DNA of 64,000 nt from Ilex aquifolium. Taxonomy: Eukaryota > Streptophyta > Magnoliopsida > Aquifoliales > Aquifoliaceae. The stretch's first letter is position 1. Every line of letters starts with the position of its first letter. Shown here one piece after another: positions 34,690 to 46,900 of the stretch. The translations under genes were made by a program, and so were the position numbers. The notes under the pieces were generated by a model. It worked only from the letters and a program-made list of their open reading frames with translations. It had not been told where the DNA came from and did no database searches. The stretch lies in the NCBI GenBank assembly GCA_951799425.1, contig OX637396.1, positions 37,130,701 through 37,194,700 of the forward strand, in the 5' to 3' direction.

Positions 34690-35052
34690 ATTTAGTAACT
34701 TAATTAAGGAAAATAATTTGAATTGAAAATCAATTATGTTAACTTTGCTAGGCAACATGGGTGTGACGAGGTAATACTAGAAGGGGATTCTACCAATGTG
34801 GCGAAGCTAATATTCGAATATGAGATCGAGATGAATCTGATGGGTTCTGTGCTGCTTCATATTAGAAATACTTTACGTAACTTCTACTTTTTTTCGACGT
34901 CTATCGTAAGAAAAACAGGCAATAGACTATGTCATAAATTTGCTAAAAATGCAAATTTTATTGATAACTCTGATGAATGGGAGGAGGAGACACCTGATTT
35001 TATAGTGCTCCTCCTCATTTTGTATATGCCTATTGATAAGACGTGGTTTTGA
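34690..35052 (+). pseudogene. RVT_3-type RNase H fragment of a LINE
   Basis: One frame (ATG at 34,723, stop at 35,052) reads GCDEVILEGDSTNVAKLI, then LMGSVLLHIRNTL, and ends with EWEEETPDFI, the C-terminal half of the RNase H domain usual in plant LINE ORF2 proteins and derived loci. The N-terminal strands with the first catalytic residues are absent, so a working enzyme is unlikely. It is separate from the copy at 33,855-33,990 because the overlapping ESDS/EGDS region is present in both. Confidence 0.6.
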
Positions 35053-35575
35053 CATTAAAATATAAATATCACTATCCAAGTTTACTTGCTAGTTCTATTT
35101 CCCTATCCAATTTTATTTTCTAGTTCACTGAAAATATGGGTGTTAATCGTATCGTGTTGTGTCATTTTTTGTCGTATTATTTTTATGTCAGGTCACTTTA
35201 GGTACATGTTGGGTTCGTGTCAATAAAAAAATATTTAATTCTACAACAACTCATATAATATTATTTAAAAAATTATAAAATTCTTATTTTCTGTTTATAA
35301 TACTCGTTAAATACTTATGTCTACAGTACTCATTAATCGTATTATTCGTGTCGAACCTTAATTTGACCCATTTATTATTCGTGTAATTTTTAAATTTTGT
35401 GTCAGGTCAGATTCATGTTAATGGATAAAATTGACACCCCTAACTGAAAGTGAAAATAGGAATTTCATTATAATTGGACAATGAAATTGAAAATTCACCA
35501 TAGAAAAAAATGGTGATTCATTATGATTTACTTGCACTGCCATTACTATTTCATCTCTCACTCTCAATATATATA
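35053..35575. other. Intergenic, no gene seen
   Basis: AT-rich, with an (AT)n run just before the Helitron end. Confidence 0.3.
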
Positions 35576-36089
35576 TATATAAAATAAAGTAGTTTACAAT
35601 TCAAATTTCAAAAATAAACAAAATAATTTTTGTTTTTCGCGATTCAGATCGCTTTAAATTTTAATTTAAAGTTAATCTAACGGCTAATATTAACACCCTA
35701 AATTTAATAGGAAAAATGTGGCCCTAAGGGTGTGTTTGGAGTGACTTTTTAAAAGTACTTCTAGAAATTATTTCTCATAAGTACTTTTAAAAAAAAAATA
35801 GTGTTTAAAACCGCCCCACCACTACCTCTACCACCACTACTGCCGCCGCCCCACCACCACCGCTGCCGCCACCGCCGTCACCACCACCACTGTTGTTGTC
35901 ACCGCCATCACCACCGTCATCGTCATCGCCGGCACCACCACCATCGTCGCCGCCACCAAGACCACCACCACCACCGTCACCACCATCGCCACCACCGCCG
36001 CCACCATCGCCACCACCACCACCGCCGCCACCACTACCACCATCGTCGCCGTCGCCACTATCGCCGCCGCCACCACTGTTATTGCCACC

Positions 36090-36798
36090 TGATGGTGTAA
36101 ACCTTCGGATACGAGCTATAGAACCAAATTAATTGGCGTGAGCAGTTTGCATGGGGACTAATATGGCATCTGAGCTACAAGGCTCGTGAAATGGGGAATG
36201 AAAGCTCTAATTAGTCGTGTGTAATGTGTGAAATACAATAGAAATATAGTGGTTCACCGGCTGATGAGCTCGGCTAGTCCACTCTCTAATGGAGGCTCTT
36301 GCTCCTGTCTCTTTATTGATCTAATTCAATAAGTTACAACAGAATTCTCAAGGTATTAGGGTTTCAAGTCTTTTCTCAATGGAAGCTGCCCCTCCTCTTT
36401 ATAGCCTCATGCTTACCTCTAATTCGGGGTTACTTCCTTTATTGTAGGGATCGTCCCTATCTTCTTCTATAATCTCGGGCTTTCCTAAACCCCTTATGGC
36501 TAACCGCGGATGGCGAGTTCTCTGCCTTGTGTTAGGGGATTCTCTCCTTGGTTTTAGGATAGGATCCTGGCTGGTAGCGGATTTCTTGCCTTGGATTGAC
36601 TTAACTCCCCCTGTTCGGGTATCTACTGCCTTTTTACTGCCCTCTCATTGTTTCTTAGCTCATGTCTTTAGTTGGGAATATAAGTTCCGATTGGGCGAGC
36701 TCAGACCTTGCTGGATGAGCTCAGCTTAGTTCTCCATAAACTCCCGAACTGAGCTCTTTTCCTGAGCTCAGATCTGGGGTTTACTTTAGGTATCATCA
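36090..36798 (-). repeat. 3' LTR of the Tat-type element
   Basis: 709 bp, TGATGGTGTAAACC to GGTATCATCA on the plus strand. Several GAGCTC palindromes lie in its last 130 bp. Nearly identical to the other LTR. Confidence 0.95.
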
Positions 36799-37440
36799 GT
36801 TGCCCCCCAGCCCTTGCCTTGAGTTAGCTCAGGCAGGGGATGACCTGCACAAGACGAGTTACACATGCACGTGGCTAACATGTGACTGGAGGATTTCTGA
36901 CGGTTTGTAGTCATCATGACTTTCCTCGATTCCCGCGCATGTCTCAGCCCACGTCTCCCCAGCTTTAAATGCTCAAAACGGCTATCTAAACCGCTTCTTC
37001 GCACTATTCATCTTCTTTACTGCTCTCCCTATTTTCTCTGCAACTTCGGACCGTGGTACCCTTCTGTTTTCTTGCTTGAAATCGCATTTCCAGCCCTTGT
37101 TTAGAAGACTCGCACCGCCTCCTTCCTCCGATAGTGCCCCAGGTTTCCGTTCGCTGCCATTTCTGAGTTAGGTACGTCCTTTGCCCCCCTTTTCCTCTTC
37201 CTTTTGCTCTGGATCCCTCGAATTCGAGGTGGTTGCTGCATTTTTGGGCTTTTCGATTCTTTTACTTTTGGAATCGCGACCATTGCTTAGCTCCCCTTCC
37301 TCATTTCGTCGATTGGAGCTCTATAATCCACATCCTTGCCGTCGGGAGTTACTGTGCTGACCCTAGGGTTATTAGGGAGAGTTTGATCAGTGTTCCCCCT
37401 CTCTATCGCTCTTTTATCCTTCCTTTTTCCTGCCCGACCA

Positions 37441-40090
37441 TGTCTGTCTCTTCTGAAGCCACGCGTTCCTCTGTTTCACTTTTAGGGTCTAGGTCAGCCG
37501 AGGAAGATACTGAATTAGGGGAGGTAGGTGAGGAGATAGATAATTTCCCTGGGGTGGATGTTGTAGAAACCGAGGTCGGTACTGAGGGACCTCCTTCCCA
37601 GCCTTCTCCTGTGTCCTCCAAGCTCAACAAAGGCAAGGGCAAGGTTAGCGGAGTCGGGGTTGAGGAAAAAACCTCGTACTTGGGGCTTGCTTTTAAGCAT
37701 GCTGAATCGGTGGGGTACAGTAAAGAGGCCCCTGAGCTAATGAAAACCTATAAGGTTCGGTATGGTTTTCCTCCTGGGGTCGAACCCTGGTGTCCAGACC
37801 AATCCGTCTACTATGTAGAAAAGGTGCACAATAGGGTCTGCTTTTTCCTTGCCGCTTTTGACAACGGCCTTCGCTTTCCTGTGCACCCCTTCATCAAGGC
37901 CGTTCTGCAGCATTTTCATGTGTGCCCTTCCCAGATTTCCCCCAACTTCTATGGCGTCATGGTTGGTCTGTTAGTCATATTTAAGAAGCATAAACTTGGG
38001 ATTCCTAGCATTCCTTTGTTCTTAGAGCTCTTCAATGTTAAACCGACCTCCGGAGGCTTCTTGTACGCCTCCAAGCGTGCCAGCATTAGGCAGCTCATCT
38101 CTGATATTCCGACCTCCCATAAACACTGGAAGGAATATTTCTTCTTTGTCGGGGGCGCCAATTGGGAGTACAACCCTGCTGATAAAACAGACACACTCGG
38201 TATTCCTACGGCCTGGGCTGAACCAGATAATTTACGTGAGTCCTTACTTAAGTCCGAGCTCTGATCTGACATTCGCCGGCCCCTCACCTTTTTCTCACTT
38301 GCATACTTTCTTTCTCTCAGGTGAACGCTACGAGCTCAGTCCTGAGGACAAAAAGGTGCTAGCCAAGTTGGAAAAGATCAAGCCAGAGAAGTACGCCGAC
38401 TTGATTGAGTCAAGGAACCTAGTACAGCTAGGTCTGAGTCTTCCTGTGGCGACTTTAGCGATCCCATTATCTGTTTTAGGGGCTGACGAAGGTAATTTCA
38501 ACTTTTCCTTTCTTCATTATTTTCCCTTCTCTTCTCTTTTCCTTTACCTTATCCTATTTCTTCCAGATCTTCCGGGTCCTTCTACCATGAAATCTACCCC
38601 AGAAGAGATCCAGGCCAAGGTGGATGAGCTAATGAGAGGTGGTTGATCTAGCAAGCGCAAGGCCCGGGCTAGTACTGGGAGTGGTCCAGGTACCCGGGCC
38701 AAAATCCCCAGATTGGAGGTATCTTCCTCCCCCTCTGCAGCGGAGGGACAGGTTCCAAGTAAGGCTCCACTCTCCTCCTCTGGGACTCCACAAACTGCAA
38801 CCGCCTTTTCTCCTCCAGTGGCCCCTTCTAGGTTGACGTCTGCTCAAGAGGGGGGTCAAGCTTCCCCTTCTTCTTCTGAGGTCGAGGAGGATTTGAAATT
38901 GGTTCCCGACCTTCAGCCCGAGAGTTTCAAATACAGCGCTTCTGGGAAGGTGATTGAGAAAGAGAGAAAATCTGCGGAGGAAGATGAGGACTCCTTTTTC
39001 GACAACATGGATCTTGCTGCGGGAGCTCTGTCTTCTATATTTTCTGAGGCTGATGTCTTGAAGGCCGCTTCCATGCCACTGGAGGAGTCCATCGACTCAG
39101 CTCTTCAAGGAGCAGCCGCTGTAAGTGCTAATTCCCTTCTTTGTTTGTCCATTCTAGTTTCATGGTCTGTTGCAACCTGCTGAGCTTTCCTTATTCTCTT
39201 AGGCTGCCCTCCATGTAAAAGGTCTGCTGCATCGGGTTAGGTCCCAAGAGAGCTCTTTTCAGGTCTTGAAGAAGTTTAAGACCAAGGTTTCTGAACTGTC
39301 TCTCGAGAATGAAGACCTCAGGGCTCGGGTGGAGAGCCTCAAAGTACAAATGGAGGGCCTCAACGAGCAGACGATGAAGCAAGCTTCTGATCTCAAGCAT
39401 ACGTTGACAGTCAAGGTCAGAGCTGAGGAGGGGGAGAAGAAGGCTCGGGATGAGCTGAAGTTGGTTAAGGAAGACCTGCAGGTTAAGGTCGAGGCGTGGT
39501 CCAAGGCTAACCAGGAGGCCTTCGATGCCAAGAAAGAGCTCATCCAGGCCAATCAAGACTATCTTACCCTCAGCGAGGCTAACGGCAAACTCTGTGAGGA
39601 GCTCGAGGAGCAGAAAAGTTTGGTCCAACAGAAGGACAAAGAGATCGCCGAGCTGAGAGACGAGGCCACCACCCTGTGGGCTACCGGATGGCTTGCTTTC
39701 AGGCGCAAGGCTATCAAAACTTTTCCAGACCTTAACTTCAATTTTTCTACCCCTACCACAGAAGAATTGGAGGAGTCTAGCTCTGATAACGAGGAGGATG
39801 CCTCAGTTTCCCCCGCTGCTGCTTCGAGTCAGGACATACCTGCCCCTGGGACCTCTAGAGCTCTTGTCGTGCTTCCTGAGCCTTCAACAGCGATCCCTGA
39901 GCTCATTGGTGTAGATCCTGCTGTTGCACCAATTTCTGCAAACTTGGTGTCTGAAACCCTTGCCCAAAATCCTGAATCAACGGAAGCGGGGTCCCAAGAC
40001 ATTCCTGGAAGCTCTCCCCTAGCTCCTATTGCTGAAGGCCCTTCTGCTGAGCTGCGAGATTCCCCAATTACTCCTCCTTCAGGAACTTAG
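37441..40090 (+). other. Antisense gene 1 of the Tat-type element (Transposase_28-like plus coiled coil)
   Basis: Opposite in direction to gag-pol. From an ATG at 37,441 the frame reads an acidic Ser-rich head, then a globular domain (GLRFPVHPFIKAVLQHF, then CPSQISPNFYGVMVG) that I recognise as the 'putative gypsy type transposon' family (Pfam Transposase_28). About 39,266-39,670 encodes a long Glu/Lys/Leu-rich coiled coil, and the end to 40,090 is Ser/Pro-rich. Coding blocks are separated by intron-like gaps with GT and AG borders near 38.24-38.32, 38.49-38.57 and 39.12-39.20 kb. Extra antisense frames between pol and the 3' LTR have been reported for Tat elements. Function unknown. It looks mostly whole. 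Confidence 0.65.
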
Positions 40091-40603
40091 ATCTTTTTAA
40101 TTGTAATTTCTTTGTAAAGGATTTTTGAGATGTACCCCTAATTTGGGCTTGGTCCTCGTGTTACTTTGTGAACCTTATCTTTCTTTTCTTTTGTTGGTTT
40201 AGCATCCATATGCGTATACATATCTCTGATTTTTAATTTGGACTTCAACTGCTCACTTACCTGCTTTGCTTTATTTGCTCAGTATATATTCCCCTGCCCC
40301 CTTTTGCTTTGAGTGGGGCCGTGCACTTCTTGAAGCAAAAATACTAGATTGAATAGTAAGGGAGACTTGGTGTTATGCTCAACTGATTTTCCTGTGTTTT
40401 TGAGTTCGGTAAAGAGTATCTTGGGGATCCCTTCCCTCTTCTTCTTTGTTCTGAGCTGTTTGACTTGGTATTCTGAACTGGCGTGCTCCTCCTGAGCTAT
40501 ATAGCTCGAGTATGTTAGGCTGTGAGTTCTTCCCGAGCTGTACAATTCTTCCTATGAACCATAAAAGCTCTTACTGAGCTTTTTGGCTCTGCTGTCTGAA
40601 CTC

Positions 40604-40634
<31 letters not shown>

Positions 40635-40866
40635 GAGAAGGATAACAAATTTCATTGCTCTTATTTTCTGAGAAGAGAATACTTTCTTCTACTCTTCATA
40701 TTTCTTTTCCCCTGCCTTGCTTTAAGGAGTGCTTTTTCGACAGGGCTAGGCTCAAATACGGAGGATATGTGGCTTGACGGGGTCAGAATGTTTCCTCGTT
40801 GTTTTGAATGCAATATAAGGAGGGGGGTAGTATCTGATTTCTTTTCCCGCGTTTTTCTCTCAACAT

Positions 40867-40970
40867 CTTCCTATAACCGTCACGTCTTTCCCCTTTCCAT
40901 AACCGCAACCACTTTCCATAACCGTAGCCCCTTTCCATAACCGCTACTACTTTCCACAACCGTCCCTACC
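40867..40970 (+). promoter_or_regulatory. 19-bp tandem repeats CTTTCCATAACCG upstream of antisense gene 2
   Basis: CTTTCCATAACCG or a one-base variant recurs at 40,893, 40,912, 40,931 and 40,950, exactly 19 bp apart, with a diverged fifth copy at 40,867. AACCG/ATAACCG cores resemble plant MYB-binding sites. A TATA-like AATATAAGG lies upstream near 40,811, and the next ATG is at 41,109. Confidence 0.55.
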
Positions 40971-41108
40971 TTCATTGATTAGGAAACCAAACAGGCGACC
41001 TGATTCCCTATTTTTTGGCTCTTTGTTTCCTGAAAAGCACCCAAGTGTGTGACATATTCTTGACTTTCTTCTTGATTTCTTGCGTCTTTTTCCTTACCAG
41101 CGCTTTCG

Positions 41109-42197
41109 ATGGCTGCCTCTGCTTCTTCTCTGTTCCATGAACGATCCTCCTCTGGAATCAAATGGAAGTGGCATCGTCGCTATTTGTCCCCCTCAATACT
41201 TGAATCTTCTGATTTAGTGGACATCAAGAAACGGTTTTTTCCTGATCTTGATTTGCCTTTGCGAGTCTCTTCCTCCGACGAGCCTTGCAATTACCTCCCC
41301 CGAGGGGAGGTCTGTTTCTTCGAAGGTGCTATGGGCATGGGACTTCGCCTTCCCATTCATCCGGCCATTGGGCGAGTTCTTGCCTATTATGGCCTGTGCC
41401 CTTCTCGCCTCTCTCCACGAGGATGGGCTGCTATGATAAGCTTTTTCTTGTTCTGCCGCTTGCATGCTCTTGGCAGGTTCCCCTTTGTTTCTGAGTTCCT
41501 GTATTTCTTTGAGATTGAGGAAGATGATGCCCCCTGCTTCAGTTTCTTCCGTTGGAGGGATTTCAATTTACGCCCTCTGGTTCTAGATCTTCCCTCCAAC
41601 CCTGAAGGGTGGTCTGAGCGTTTCTTCTTCGCTTCTGGAGAGGCTTGGAGGTCTCCTGAGGATCGCTGTCGTAAAGCCAGGATTCCTCGGTCCTGGAAGA
41701 GCTTCTCTCGTATTGGTAAGCTCGATCATGGCTCTTTTGAGTACTTTCCTTTTAAAAATATGCTCTGATTATGCCCTTGCTGTGTAGATCCACCTGACCT
41801 GGATTTACCAGGGATGGTGAATATCAACGAGTTGTTGCTTGTGGAGTCTAAGACTTATTCCGAGCTGATGACGAGCGCAAACCTCTATTTGCTTGGGGCT
41901 GAGGCTACTGAGTTTGAGTTTTCCACTATTCCTTACTCTTCCTGGACCTCTTTCTCTGATTCTGATGAGGATGGGGATTCTGACAAGGATGGAAACACCG
42001 TCACGAGTTCGAGGAAGCGTAAAAGGGACGATTCCCCTTATCCTGACTCTCTGTCCACCATCTTCCTTACCTCTATTGGTCAGAAGCTCCTTAACTCGCT
42101 TCAAAAGGCTGAGCAGGAAAGGGATGAGCTGAAGAAAGAGAATGCTAGCCTGAAGGGAGAGATTGCTGAGCTGAAAACTGAACTTAAGAAAGACTAG
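41109..42197 (+). other. Antisense gene 2 of the Tat-type element, related to antisense gene 1
   Basis: The frame from 41,109 carries GLRLPIHPAIGRVLAYYGLC and CPSRLSPRGWAAMISF, lining up with the same domain of antisense gene 1, so the two look like diverged duplicates. After a short intron-like gap (about 41,716-41,788, GT/AG borders) the last block (to 42,197) ends in a short heptad coiled coil (QKAEQERDELKKENASLKGE). The acidic stretch before it resembles the tail of gene 1. Shorter than gene 1. Function unknown. Confidence 0.6.
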
Positions 42198-42509
42198 GAT
42201 CTTTGTTTCCTTGTATCGTTCTTTCTTTTCTTAAGCGATATCAGACTATGACTCTTTTTGTATTTGTCTGAATATTTGTACTGTCGGATATTTCGAATGC
42301 CAGACTTTTCATTCATCTCGAATTCTGTTAGGTTATTTCAGCTTACTCTTCTCGTTCGAAACACGAACGTAGATGGAAAACAGAAGATCATGTCTGCTCT
42401 GACCTTACTTCTCATCTGACCTCATAGGTGTTCTCTGTTGTTCTGGACCTTTCGAGGTCTTTGGGTGTGTAGGCAGTGCACAAGGGTATCTGGTCCTGGG
42501 GGGAGGACC

Positions 42510-42588
42510 ATTGGTGTCTCCAAGAAGCGTTCAGCCTTGAACTTGACTGTTGGTGTCTCCAAGAAGCGTTCAGCCTTGAACTTTGTAC
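42510..42588. repeat. Two 39-bp tandem repeats
   Basis: TTGGTGTCTCCAAGAAGCG recurs with a 39-bp period, between antisense gene 2 and the 54-bp array. Confidence 0.8.
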
Positions 42589-42883
42589 GAGCTGAAGAGC
42601 TCGTCTTTTGTTTATAAGCCTTTGAGGCTTATCCTGTAGTTATGAGCTGAAGAGCTCATCTTGCATTTATAAGCTTTGAAGCTTATCGTTTGTTTATGAG
42701 CTGAAGAGCTCATCTTGCATTTATAAGCTTTGAAGCTTATCGTTTGTTTATGAGCTGAAGAGCTCATCTTGCATTTATAAGCTTTGAAGCTTATCGTTTG
42801 TTTATGAGCTGAAGAGCTCATCTTGCATTTATAAGCTTTGAAGCTTATCGTTTGTTTATGAGCTGAAGAGCTCATCTTGCTTC
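42587..42883. repeat. 54-bp tandem array, each unit with two dyads
   Basis: Units start at 42,641, 42,695, 42,749, 42,803 and 42,857 (last partial), with a diverged one before them. Each holds GAGCTGAAGAGCTC and ATAAGCTTTGAAGCTTAT, both able to form short hairpins. Lies between the convergent 3' ends of pol (-) and antisense gene 2 (+), a natural place for a terminator or transcription barrier. Confidence 0.85.
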
Positions 42884-42956
42884 TTTGGAGACCATTGGAG
42901 GGTGAATAAAAGGCTTGCTCTTTCTTATTTAAAAGTAGTTCTATTACAAGTAACAC

Positions 42957-45900
42957 TTACTGAAAAAACTTCTTAAGGTGCTCGGCATTCCACGAGTGAG
43001 GTAGAACCTTTCCTTCCTCTGTTTGCAACTCGTAATTCCCTGGTCTGATTATCTTTGACACGATATAGGGCCCTTCCCAATTGGGTCCCAATTTCCCATG
43101 CGTGGGATCCTTTCTCGCAAGCAGAAGCCTCCTAAGTACCAAATCTCCAACCTTGAAACTTCTGTGTCTTACCCTCCTGTCATAGTACCTTGCCGTTTTC
43201 CTTTGGTAAGTACGGACACGGTGCAGAGCTCTGTCCCTCTTTTCATCCAAGAGGTCGAGGTTTAGCAAGAGAGACTCATCATTGTGCTCGGGATCTGCGA
43301 ACTCCACCCTTGGTGATTGGAGCCCTATCTCTACTGGGGCCACTGCCTCGGTCCCAAAGGCCAAAGCAAAGGGGGTTTCCTGAGTCGCAGATCTGGCGGT
43401 GGTCCTGTAGGCCCACAATACCTCCGGAATGTACTCCACCCATTTGCCTTTCAGGTGTTCTAGCTTGGTCTTCAAAGCTGACTTTATGGTTCTTATTGTG
43501 ACCTCCGCCTGCCCATTAGACTGGGGATGGGCAGGAGCTGAGAAATAGTTCTTGATTCCGAGCTCGGCACAAAAACTTTTGAACTTTGAATTATCAAACT
43601 GCTTTCCATTGTCAGATACGAACGCTCTGGGAACTCCAAACCTGCAAACTATCGACTTCCAAACGAAGTTTTGAACTTTTTGCTCTGTGATCGTTGCCAA
43701 AGGTTCGACCTCTGCCCATTTAGTAAAGTAATCCACTCCTACGACGGCAAACTTGCACTGCCCCACACCGGTGGGTAGGGGTCCCAGAATGTCTAGCCCC
43801 CACTGCTGAAAAGGCCATGGGCTTACCACCGAGGTTAGGAACTCGGGAGGACAGTGGGACATATTAGCATGCTCTTGGCAAGTTTTGCATTTTCTTACTA
43901 AGTCGGTGGCGCTTTTGAACATGGTGGGCCAATAATATCCTTGCCTCAGTACTTTTCCTGCCAAGGCCCGAGCTCCTATGTGGTTGCCACATATCCCCTC
44001 ATGTACTTCTCTGAGTATGTAGTTAGCATCTTCGTCTCCTACGCACTTAAGGAGAGGCATTGAAAATCCATGCTTGTACAGTTTCCCTTGCATCAGGGAA
44101 AATCTGGCTGACCTGGCCCTTAGCTTGGATGCCTCCTTGGCACTATTTGGCAAAGTTCCATTCTGAAGGTACTCTACGATGGGGTCCATCCAGCTCGGCT
44201 GAGCTTCAATTGACAGAATTTCCTCTTCTTCAATGCTTACCGAGGGCTTTGGAAGGTGCTCTACTGGAATTAGCCTATCCAAATCCTCTTGTGAGGCAGT
44301 TGCTAACCTTGCCAGAGCATCTGCTCGTGAGTTCTCCACTCTAGGCACGTGTCTGACCTTAACCTGCACAAACTGTTTCATTAGTTCTCGTACCTTTTTG
44401 AGGTACAGGACCATCTTCTCGCCTCTTGCCTCGTAACACTCTTCTATCTGCTTCACCACCAGTTGAGAATCACTGCAGATCTCCAGCTGCTCTGCTTCCA
44501 TAGAATAGGCAAGATTAAGCCCAGCGATGACGGCTTCATATTCTGCCTCATTATTTGAAGCTTTGAACCCAAATCTGAGGGCATATTCGACGTCTATTCC
44601 TTCTGGGGAGGTCAGGATCATTCCTGCACCGCTTCCCTGAGCATTGGCGGCTCCATCCACTGAAAGCTTCCATATGGGAAGGTCCGGTACTAAATCCGTG
44701 GTTTCCATAGGCGCTGCTGCTGTGAATTCTGCAATAAAATCTGCCAAAATTTGCCCTTTGATGGCAGTTCTTGGCTTGTACCTGATATCAAACTCGCTGA
44801 GCTCTACGGCCCATTTAACCAACCTCCCTGAGGACTCCGGCTTGTGTAGTACTTACTTCATTGGCTGATGTGTTGGAACCTCAACAGTATGAGCCTGGAA
44901 ATAAGGTCTAAGTCTCCTAGCTGTTGTAACCAGAGCTAGAACGAGTTTTTCCATCCTTGGATATCTCTCCTCTGCCCCCCTCAGAGCTCTGCTACAGTAG
45001 TAGACTGGTTGCTGAGCTCTGTCTCGCTCCCTAACTAGCGCTGCACTTGTTGAAAAATCTGAAACTGCTAGGTAGAGGGTGAGGATTTCCCCTTCTAGGG
45101 GGCTCACCAGAACAGGGGGAGAGCTCATATATCTCTTTAGGTCTTCGAATGCTTCTTCACACTTGGAATCCCAGTGGAATGCCTTCTTCAAGATTTGAAA
45201 AAATGGCTGGCATTTATCGCTAGACCTAGACACAAAACGGCTAAGTGCAGCTATCCTGCCTGTCAAACGTTGCACCTCTTTTGTGTTGGATGGTGACTTC
45301 ATTTCCACCATTGCTTTAACCTTTTCTGGATTGGCCTCAATCCCTCTGCTGCTGACTATAAAGCCCAGAAATTTTCCAGCCGAGACCCCGAATGCGCACT
45401 TCGTAGGGTTTAGCTTCATTTTGTACTCCTGTAGAATTCGGAATGACTCAGCTAAGTGTTCGATGTGGAGCTCTGCTTTCAGCGACTTCACTAGCATATC
45501 ATCAATGTAAACCTCCATGGATGCTCCTATTTGCCTCTGGAACATTTTATTTACTAACCGCTGGTAAGTGGCTCCGGCGTTCTTCAATCCGAAGGGCATG
45601 ACCTGATAACAATATGTTCCCTGTTCAGTCACAAAGGAGGTCTTCTCCTGATCGCTGGGATCCATCCCGATCTGGTTGTAGCCTGAAAAAGCGTCCATGA
45701 AACTGAGGAGCTCGTGCCCTGCAGTGGCGTCCACTATTAGGTCAATCCGAGGTAAGGGAAAACTGTCTTTGGGGCATGCTCGGTTGAGATCAGTGAAGTC
45801 GATGCACAATCGCCACTTCCCATTGGTTTTCTTTACGAGAACTACATTTGCTAACCAAGTGGGGTAATGAACCTCCCTGATAGCCTTGGCATGGAGGAGT

Positions 45901-46900
45901 TTGCTGACCTCCTCATTGATTGCTTTTTGCCTTTCATAAGCAAAGCTCCTCCTCTTCTGTTTGATGGGTTTGCAAGTTGGGTTTACGCATAACTTGTGGG
46001 TAATAACCGAGGGATCAATTCCTTCCATGTCTTCTTGCTTCCAAGCGAACACTCCTATATTCTCTTTTAGGAACTGGATGAGGAGTCTTTTGAGCTCAGC
46101 GTTTAGTTTGGAACCCACATAAACAAGGTGTTCTGATTTCTCATCAAGCTGAACTGGTTCCAGCTCTTTCGATGGCATTGGTCTTGTCTCCATTTCATCT
46201 CTCATGTCGAGCTCATCCAGTTGGATGTTCTCGACCTCCTTCCTTTTGACAGAAGCCAAGTAGCACTCCCGTGCTACGCGCTGGTCTCCTCGGACCACTC
46301 CGATTCCATTTTCTGTAGGGAACTTCACGACTAAATGATAGGCAGATGGGATTGCCTTTATAGAATTTAGGGATGACCTTCCAAGCAAGATGTTGTACGC
46401 CGATGGTGCATCGACTACTAGGAATTTGACAGTGGTAGTGGCTTGGCAAGGTGGATCCCCCAGGGTGAGCACGAGCTGGATTGAACCCAGGGGGAGCACC
46501 CTTTCCCCGGAGAATCCCAGCAAGTGAGTGCTTACTGGCTCAAGTTTTTGTCTTCCTATGTCCATCCTGTCAAACGCAGGTGCGAAAATAATATCTGCCG
46601 AGCTCCCGTTATCAATTAGAACCCGATGAACTGTTCTATTTGCCACCACAGCTCGTACCACCAGTGGATCATCATGGGGGTATTGGCACCCTTCTAAATC
46701 AGCATCTGAAAAAGTGATAGCTGTATCCAAGCGTGGAGCCTTGGATACAGCGTGCACTTCGAGAGCTTCTTCGGCTCTGATCCGCCGGAGGTGCGCCTTC
46801 CTAGCTGAGCTTGACTCTCCACCTCCTGCGAAACCTCCAGATATCACTCTGATTTCTCCTAGAGGCTGCTGGTGTGGTGCAGGTGCCTGCTGTCGGGGTG
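42957..46900 (-). other. pol region: protease, RT, RNase H, second RNase H, integrase (fossil)
   Basis: In order on the minus strand: protease with DNGSSAD (near 46,600); reverse transcriptase with PKDSFPLPRID and YIDDM (near 45,500); RNase H; second, archaeal-type RNase H with VDGAANAQGSGAG and ADALARLA (about 44,300-44,660); integrase with the zinc-finger region (near 43,900), the D-D-E core (IDG-like GLDILGPL, VSDNGKQF, GQAEV) and a short C-terminus without a chromodomain. The dual RNase H is the Tat-lineage signature. Confidence 0.85.

Noticed and set aside
35801-36132. Pro/His-rich frames
   Set aside because: Same triplet array in Helitron E, running into the LTR.
42587-42883. CRISPR-like regular repeats
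   Set aside because: Plain 54-bp tandem repeats without unique spacers, in a plant retroelement.
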